Origin: Actinomycetes bacterium
GTDB taxonomy: Bacteria > Actinomycetota > Acidimicrobiia > Acidimicrobiales > Palsa-688
Assembly: GCA_021827225.1 (NCBI GenBank)
Contig: JAKAXG010000127.1
Span: forward strand, 1-9,229
Length of the DNA: 9,229 nt
Direction: 5' to 3'
The translations under genes were made by a program, and so were the position numbers. Under the pieces are notes generated by a model that did not search any database, was not told where the DNA came from, and saw only the letters and a program-made list of their open reading frames with translations. This document shows, in pieces, positions 5,577 through 9,229 of this stretch; position 1 is the first letter of the stretch, and each line of letters starts with the position of its first letter.

Positions 5577-6382
5577 GGGGTGCTCCCCTGGGGACGCTCC
5601 AGCGGGCGCCGGCCGGCGATCAGGCCGCCGTCGACCACGATGGCCTGGCCGGTGACGTAGGCGGAGTCGTCCGACGCCAGCCACAGCGCCGCCCCGGCGA
5701 TGTCGGCGGGGGTGCCGATCCGGCCGAGCGGGGTGGCGGAGGAGACCCGCTCGGTGACGGTCCGGATGATCGACTCGCTGGACCCCGGGTCGTCCTGCAC
5801 GCCCATGCTCTTGGCGAAGATGGGGGTGGCGATGCCTCCCGGGTTGATGCAGTTGACCCGGATGCCGAACGGCCCCTGCTCGAGGGCCACGGAGCGGGTG
5901 ATGCCGATCACCGCCGCCTTGCAGGCGGAGTAGACGTGCGGCCCCATGCCGCCCATCAGCCCGGCCACCGAGGAGGTGGAGATGATGGACCCGCCGCCGG
6001 AGGCCTGCATGGCCCGGCAGGCGTGCTTCATCCCGAAGGCCACGCCTTTGACCAGCAGGGCCACGGTGCGGTCGAAGCCCTCCTCGTCGAGGTCGGTGAT
6101 GGGGCCCATGACCCCGCCGGAGCCGGCGTTGGCGACGAAGCAGTCCAGGCGCCCGAACCGGGACACGGCGGTGTCGACGGCGGCGGCGATGTCGGCCTCC
6201 CGGGTCACGTTGCACTCGGCGAAGACGCCGTCGACGGCCTTGGCCACCCGCTCCCCGCCGGCGGTGTCGAAGTCGGCCACCACGACCCGGGCCCCCTCCT
6301 CGGCGAAGCGGGTGGCGATGCCCTCGCCGATCCCGCTGGCCGCACCGGTGATCAGCGCTGTTCGTCCATCCAAGCGTCCCAT
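5573..6382 (-). CDS. Short-chain dehydrogenase/reductase (classical SDR)
   Basis: This 269-residue cytosolic oxidoreductase has the classical SDR motifs: TGAASGIG (12-19) for the dinucleotide, VVADFD with Asp37 favouring NAD(H), NAG (85-87), Ser138 in STSS, YSACK with Tyr151 and Lys155, and NPGGIATP after the catalytic core. It would oxidise an alcohol or reduce a ketone. The fourth catalytic residue, usually Asn in a VNLKG-like segment, appears to be Leu110 (LLVKGVAFG), as I believe occurs in one subgroup of these enzymes. The ATG at 6382 gives the family length and lies eight bases after TAACGT. The gene overlaps the downstream epoxide-hydrolase-like gene by four bases, so the pair may act on linked epoxide, diol and ketone intermediates. 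It is divergent from the DUF445 gene across 70 bases. Confidence 0.93.
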   Translation of the reverse strand: MGRLDGRTALITGAASGIGEGIATRFAEEGARVVVADFDTAGGERVAKAVDGVFAECNVTREADIAAAVDTAVSRFGRLDCFVANAGSGGVMGPITDLDEEGFDRTVALLVKGVAFGMKHACRAMQASGGGSIISTSSVAGLMGGMGPHVYSACKAAVIGITRSVALEQGPFGIRVNCINPGGIATPIFAKSMGVQDDPGSSESIIRTVTERVSSATPLGRIGTPADIAGAALWLASDDSAYVTGQAIVVDGGLIAGRRPLERPQGSTP

Positions 6383-6390
6383 GGGCCCAG

Positions 6391-6396
6391 ACGTTA
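6391..6396 (-). promoter_or_regulatory. Putative -10 element of the dehydrogenase/epoxide hydrolase pair
   Basis: On the minus strand TAACGT is followed by eight bases and the ATG at 6382. No Shine-Dalgarno sequence is present, so the transcript would start at or just before the start codon. The spacing is two bases longer than at the other leaderless candidates. Confidence 0.38.
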
Positions 6397-6440
6397 GATC
6401 CCCGCCGGCCCGGCCCGACGGAGAGAACCGGCGGGCTGGG

Positions 6441-6446
6441 TACCGT
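6441..6446 (+). promoter_or_regulatory. Putative -10 element of the DUF445 gene
   Basis: TACCGT, then six bases (GGTTTC), then the ATG at 6453. The hexamer is identical to the one before the tryptophan dioxygenase gene. A clear -35 box is not visible. Confidence 0.48.
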
Positions 6447-6452
6447 GGTTTC

Positions 6453-7739
6453 ATGGCGGTAGCGACAGCCCGTCCGAGCGGAGCCGAGCGACCGCTGAGC
6501 GAAGCCGAGCAGCGCCGCGCCCGGCTGCTGGTGGTGACCCGCCGGCGGGCCACCGGGCTGCTGGTGGCAGTGACGGTGGCGTTCGCCCTGGCCACCGCGT
6601 TCGTGGGCCGGGCCTCCTGGCTGGGCTGGGTGCAGGCGACGGCGGTGGCGTCGATGGTCGGCGGCCTGGCCGACTGGTTCGCGGTGACGGCGCTGTTCCG
6701 CCGGCCGCTGGGCCTGCCCATCCCCCACACCGCCATCGTGGTGGAGCGCAAGGACCGCTTCGCCGAGACGCTGGGCAGCTTCGTGCAGGAGAGCTTCCTG
6801 AGCCCCGATGCGGTGATCGCCCGGCTGCACTCGGCGGCGGCGCTGTCGCGCACCGCGGCCTGGTTGTCCGACGAGCGCAACGCCCGGGAGCTGGCCGGCC
6901 GGGCGGCCGAGGCGATGGCCGGCGCCGCCGACCTGCTGCGCGACACCGACGTGCACGAGGTCCTCGACGGCCTGGTCCGCCAACGCCTGGACCAGGTGGC
7001 GCTGGCCCCGGTGGCCGGACGGACTCTCGAGCACCTGACCCGCGACGGCCGCCACGAGCCGGTCCTCGACGCCGCCCTGGAGGGGCTGGGTCGCTACATC
7101 CGGCTCAACGGCCACGAGATGCACCGCCGGCTGGGGGTGCAGTCGCCGTGGTGGCTGCCCGGAACGGTGAGCACCCGGATGGTGACCCGGTTGCTGTTGC
7201 GAACCGAGACGGTCGTCGGCGAGATGGCCGGTAACCGCCACCACCCCATCCGCCGCCAGCTCGGCGAGGGCCTGGAGAAGCTGGCTCTCCGCCTGCAGGA
7301 CGACCCGGCCCTGCGCCAGCGGGGGGAGGAGATCAAGGCCGAGTTCCTGGGCCAGCCGACGGTGCGGGAGCTGGCGGCGGCGCTGTGGACCGACGCCAAG
7401 TCGCAGTTGCAGAGCCAGTCGCTCGACCCCGACTCCGAGTTGCGGCGTCGCCTGGCGGAGGTCATCGCCCGCATCGGGCGCCGGCTGAGCACCGAGCCGG
7501 CCCTGGCGGGGGCGGCCGAACGGGCGGCCGAGGCGGTGATCCGCACCGTGCTGGCCAACTTCGAGGACGAGCTGGTCGGCCTGGTGACGGGGACCATAGC
7601 CCGCTGGGACGCCGGCGACACCGCCCGCCGGCTGGAACTCCTGCTCGGCCCGGACCTGCAGTACATCAGGATCAACGGCACCGTGGTCGGCGCCGCCGCC
7701 GGACTGGCGCTGCACGCCATCACCTACGCGGCCAGGTGA
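6453..7739 (+). CDS. DUF445 (YjiN-like) membrane protein
   Basis: This 428-residue protein belongs to the DUF445 family, whose molecular role is not established. A charged N-terminus precedes a membrane span at about residues 34-52, and a second hydrophobic stretch follows with the family hallmark GGLADWFAVTALFRRPLG and then LPIPHTAIV (70-96). The long middle is helical and charged, with many short ERAAEA- and RRRLAEV-like stretches suggesting coiled-coil arms. The C-terminus DLQYIRINGTVVGAAAGL, close to the end, is the second family hallmark and forms a last hydrophobic helix. The ATG at 6453 is the first in frame after the promoter-like TACCGT. The stop lies 27 bases before the next gene, which has its own promoter-like hexamer. 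Confidence 0.92.
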   Translation: MAVATARPSGAERPLSEAEQRRARLLVVTRRRATGLLVAVTVAFALATAFVGRASWLGWVQATAVASMVGGLADWFAVTALFRRPLGLPIPHTAIVVERKDRFAETLGSFVQESFLSPDAVIARLHSAAALSRTAAWLSDERNARELAGRAAEAMAGAADLLRDTDVHEVLDGLVRQRLDQVALAPVAGRTLEHLTRDGRHEPVLDAALEGLGRYIRLNGHEMHRRLGVQSPWWLPGTVSTRMVTRLLLRTETVVGEMAGNRHHPIRRQLGEGLEKLALRLQDDPALRQRGEEIKAEFLGQPTVRELAAALWTDAKSQLQSQSLDPDSELRRRLAEVIARIGRRLSTEPALAGAAERAAEAVIRTVLANFEDELVGLVTGTIARWDAGDTARRLELLLGPDLQYIRINGTVVGAAAGLALHAITYAAR

Positions 7740-7754
7740 CCCGCCGGATGCGGA

Positions 7755-7760
7755 TACGGT
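7755..7760 (+). promoter_or_regulatory. Putative -10 element of the FAH-family gene
   Basis: TACGGT, then six bases (GCCGGT), then the ATG at 7767, with no Shine-Dalgarno sequence. The element sits inside the 27-base gap after the DUF445 stop, so the gene need not depend on read-through. Confidence 0.45.
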
Positions 7761-7766
7761 GCCGGT

Positions 7767-8624
7767 ATGCGCATAGCCAACGTGGGCGGACGGGCCAAGC
7801 TGATCGTGGCCGACAAGCTGGCCGTGGACGTGGCCGCGGCCAGCGGCAACCGGTTCGGTCCGGAGCTGCCGCGCCTGTACGGCGACTGGGCGGCCTTCCG
7901 GTCCTGGGCTGACGGCTTCGACGCGGACAAAGCGGCGGCCGCCACGGCTGAACCTTTTTCCGAATCAATCGCCGGACCGCCGTCGCCCGCTCCCCGCCAG
8001 GTGTTCGCGGTAGCGCTCAACTACGTGGACCACGCCGCCGAGTCGGGGTTCAAACCGCCCGAGAACCCGCTGTTCTTCACCAAGTTCGTCAGCGCCTTCA
8101 CCGGCCCGGTGACCGAGGTGGTGCTGCCGGAGGGGAAGGTCGACTGGGAGTGCGAGCTGGTGGCGGTGATCTCCCGGGCGGCGCACCGGGTGGCCCCCGC
8201 CGACGCCTGGTCGTACGTGGCCGGGCTGACGGTCGGCCAGGACATCTCCGAACGGGTGCTGCAGCGCAGCGGCCCCAGCCCCCAGTACAGCCTGGCCAAG
8301 TCCTACCCGGGGTTCGCCCCCACCGGCCCGGTGCTGGTGACCCCCGACGAGTTCGCCGATCCCGACGACCTGGCCATCGGCTGCGAGGTCAACGACACCC
8401 CCATGCAGTCGGCGCGCACCGCGGACATGATCTTCCCGGTGGGCGGCCTCATCGCCTACCTGTCGCAGCGGGTGACGCTCTTCCCCGGCGACGTCATCTT
8501 CACCGGCACCCCGCCCGGGGTGGGCATGGGCCGCGACCCCCAGGTGTTCCTGCGGCCCGGGGACCGGCTCTCCAGCCACATCGAGGGCATCGGCGAACTG
8601 CACCAGACCTTCGTGGGCGGCTGA
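7767..8624 (+). CDS. Fumarylacetoacetate hydrolase family protein
   Basis: This 285-residue cytoplasmic enzyme belongs to the FAH superfamily, whose members hydrolyse or decarboxylate acylpyruvate-like acids (fumarylpyruvate hydrolase, 2-hydroxyhepta-2,4-diene-1,7-dioate isomerase, oxaloacetate decarboxylase). Residues 1-75 form the variable N-terminal part. The catalytic domain starts at RQVFAVALNYVDHAAE (77-92). The metal site is Glu128, Glu130 (DWECELVAVI) and Asp159 (VGQDISERVLQ), and Lys178 lies in KSYPGFAPTGP. The end has the usual FTGTPPGVGMG and LRPGDRLSSHIEGIGEL. The exact substrate cannot be named. Codons 62-65 (GAA CCT TTT TCC) in the linker before the catalytic domain form the third copy of the repeated 12-mer and use codons that are rare here. 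The stop lies 27 bases from that of the convergent YceI-family gene. Confidence 0.92.
   Translation: MRIANVGGRAKLIVADKLAVDVAAASGNRFGPELPRLYGDWAAFRSWADGFDADKAAAATAEPFSESIAGPPSPAPRQVFAVALNYVDHAAESGFKPPENPLFFTKFVSAFTGPVTEVVLPEGKVDWECELVAVISRAAHRVAPADAWSYVAGLTVGQDISERVLQRSGPSPQYSLAKSYPGFAPTGPVLVTPDEFADPDDLAIGCEVNDTPMQSARTADMIFPVGGLIAYLSQRVTLFPGDVIFTGTPPGVGMGRDPQVFLRPGDRLSSHIEGIGELHQTFVGG
7950..7961 (+). repeat. Copy 3 of the GAACCTTTTTCC 12-mer, inside the FAH-family gene
   Basis: The 12-mer is identical to the other two copies and falls in codon register as Glu-Pro-Phe-Ser (residues 62-65), in the poorly conserved linker ahead of the catalytic domain. CCT and TTT, and the following GAA TCA, stand out among neighbours ending almost always in G or C. 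The flank GAATCAATC matches the flank of the 3027 copy at most positions. Confidence 0.65.
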
Positions 8625-8654
8625 TCGAGCCGGCCTTCCCGGGCGGTCGGATCA
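8623..8654. terminator. Weak inverted repeat between convergent stops
   Basis: TGATC (8623-8627) is mirrored by GATCA (8650-8654), and within them CCGGCC faces GGGCGG with one mismatch. It spans the whole gap and both stop codons of the FAH-family and YceI-family genes. It may act as a shared two-way terminator, but the pairing is broken by a three-base internal loop. Confidence 0.25.
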
Positions 8655-9206
8655 GGCGGACTTGACGGCCGAGACCTCGAACTCGAGGGTCACCTTCTCA
8701 CTGACCAGGATGCCGCCGGCCTCCAGGGCCACGTTCCAGTTCAGCCCCCAGTCCTTGCGGTTCACCTGGGCGCTGCCCTCCAGGCCGATGCGCTGGTTGC
8801 CCCAGGGGTCCTGCACCGGGCCGCTCACCTCGAACTCCACGGTGACGGGCCGGGTCTCGGCCTTGATGGTCAGGTCGCCGGTCACCCGGTAGTGCTCGTC
8901 ATCGACCTTCTCGACCGAGGTGCTGGCGAAGCGGATCTCCGGGTAGTTGTCCATGTCGAAGAAATCGTTGCCCCGCAGGTGGGCGTCGCGATCGGCGTTG
9001 CGGGTGTCGATGCTGGTGGCCTTGATGGTGAGCTGCAGGTTGGATCCGGCCGGGTTGTCGGCGTCGAAGTAGCCCGAGCCCTCGAACTCGTTGAACGACC
9101 CCCGCACCTTGGTCACCATGGCGTGGCGGGCGACGAAGCCGATGCGGCTGTGGGTGGGATCGATGGAGTAGGTACCGGTCAAGGTGGTGGTGGTGGTCTC
9201 CGACAT
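8652..9206 (-). CDS. YceI-family polyisoprenoid-binding-type protein
   Basis: This 184-residue protein has the YceI lipocalin-like beta-barrel pattern: YSIDPTHSRIGFVARHAMVTKVRGSF (13-38, in separable blocks YSIDPTHSRIGF and HAMVTKVRGSF), then LQLTIKATSIDTRNADRDAHLRGNDFF ending at residue 83, then YPEIRFAST and VTGDLTIKAETRPV. Family members bind long-chain isoprenoid lipids in the barrel. There is no signal peptide, unlike periplasmic E. coli YceI, so this form is cytoplasmic. The N-terminus is a run of five threonines encoded by tandem ACC. It faces the FAH-family gene tail to tail, and nothing ties the two in function. Confidence 0.93.
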   Translation of the reverse strand: MSETTTTTLTGTYSIDPTHSRIGFVARHAMVTKVRGSFNEFEGSGYFDADNPAGSNLQLTIKATSIDTRNADRDAHLRGNDFFDMDNYPEIRFASTSVEKVDDEHYRVTGDLTIKAETRPVTVEFEVSGPVQDPWGNQRIGLEGSAQVNRKDWGLNWNVALEAGGILVSEKVTLEFEVSAVKSA

Positions 9207-9210
9207 GGTT

Positions 9211-9216
9211 CCTCCT
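9211..9216 (-). promoter_or_regulatory. Strong Shine-Dalgarno site of the YceI-family gene
   Basis: On the minus strand AGGAGG stands four bases before the ATG at 9206. It is the only canonical ribosome-binding site at a first gene in this window; most other first genes appear leaderless. This fixes the start and suggests a longer 5' leader that begins beyond the window. Confidence 0.85.
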
Positions 9217-9229
9217 GGAGAAGTGGTTG

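Noticed and set aside
6383..6946. Upstream extension of the dehydrogenase frame on the minus strand
   Set aside because: It is antisense to the DUF445 gene. The SDR family always starts close to the TGxxxGIG motif, as from 6382.
4611..7715. A 1034-codon open frame on the minus strand
   Set aside because: Only its last 321 codons encode a protein (the epoxide-hydrolase-like gene). The rest is antisense to the DUF445 gene and out of frame with the dehydrogenase, with no family motifs and low-complexity composition.
9183..9197. Five tandem GGT (ACC) triplets as a phase-variable repeat
   Set aside because: Gain or loss of a triplet keeps the frame, and the tract is short. It simply encodes a threonine run in a flexible N-terminus.
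1..9229. Search for a CRISPR array, insertion sequence, tRNA, prophage or toxin-antitoxin genes
   Set aside because: No regularly spaced direct repeats, transposase motifs, tRNA-like cloverleaf or phage gene signatures were seen; nearly all the space is filled by recognisable chromosomal genes.

Overview
The window is very G+C-rich (about 70% by eye, with third codon positions almost all G or C) and looks like the chromosome of an actinobacterium. The first gene supports this: it closely resembles the mycothiol-dependent nitroreductase Rv2466c of Mycobacterium, and mycothiol is an actinobacterial thiol. Several genes also appear to lack leaders, with a TANNNT hexamer six to eight bases ahead of the start codon, which is common in that phylum. 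The catabolic and stress-related gene mix would suit an environmental lineage such as Acidimicrobiia, but the exact group cannot be fixed from the sequence. I see no mobile element, CRISPR array, rRNA or tRNA.

Layout. 70-678 (+): Rv2466c-like DsbA-fold protein with a CPWA active site. 773-958 (+): small single-span membrane protein. 993-1772 (+): heme tryptophan 2,3-dioxygenase. 1785-2420 and 2417-3001 (-): a TetR-type regulator, translationally coupled (ATGA) to an unrecognised membrane-anchored protein. 3065-4360 (+): a metallo-beta-lactamase-fold hydrolase of the alkylsulfatase type, divergent from the regulator. 4361-4610: no gene, but a dense set of hairpins between convergent genes. 4611-5576 and 5573-6382 (-): an epoxide-hydrolase-like alpha/beta hydrolase coupled (GTGA) to an upstream short-chain dehydrogenase. 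6453-7739 (+): DUF445 membrane protein. 7767-8624 (+): fumarylacetoacetate-hydrolase-family enzyme. 8652-9206 (-): YceI-family lipid-binding protein with a strong ribosome-binding site.

How the genes may work together. Most are enzymes of redox or catabolic chemistry: tryptophan ring opening, sulfate-ester-type hydrolysis, epoxide and alcohol turnover, and C-C hydrolysis or decarboxylation of acylpyruvate-like acids. They fall into short units of one or two genes, not one pathway operon. The two clear partnerships are TetR plus membrane protein, probably controlling the divergent hydrolase, and dehydrogenase plus epoxide hydrolase.

The most unusual signal is not a gene. An identical 12-mer, GAACCTTTTTCC, occurs three times (725-736 on the minus strand; 3027-3038 and 7950-7961 on the plus strand). 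It contains every A or T run of five or more in the window. One copy lies between the divergent regulator and hydrolase genes, one lies between genes, and one is inside a coding sequence using codons that are rare here.
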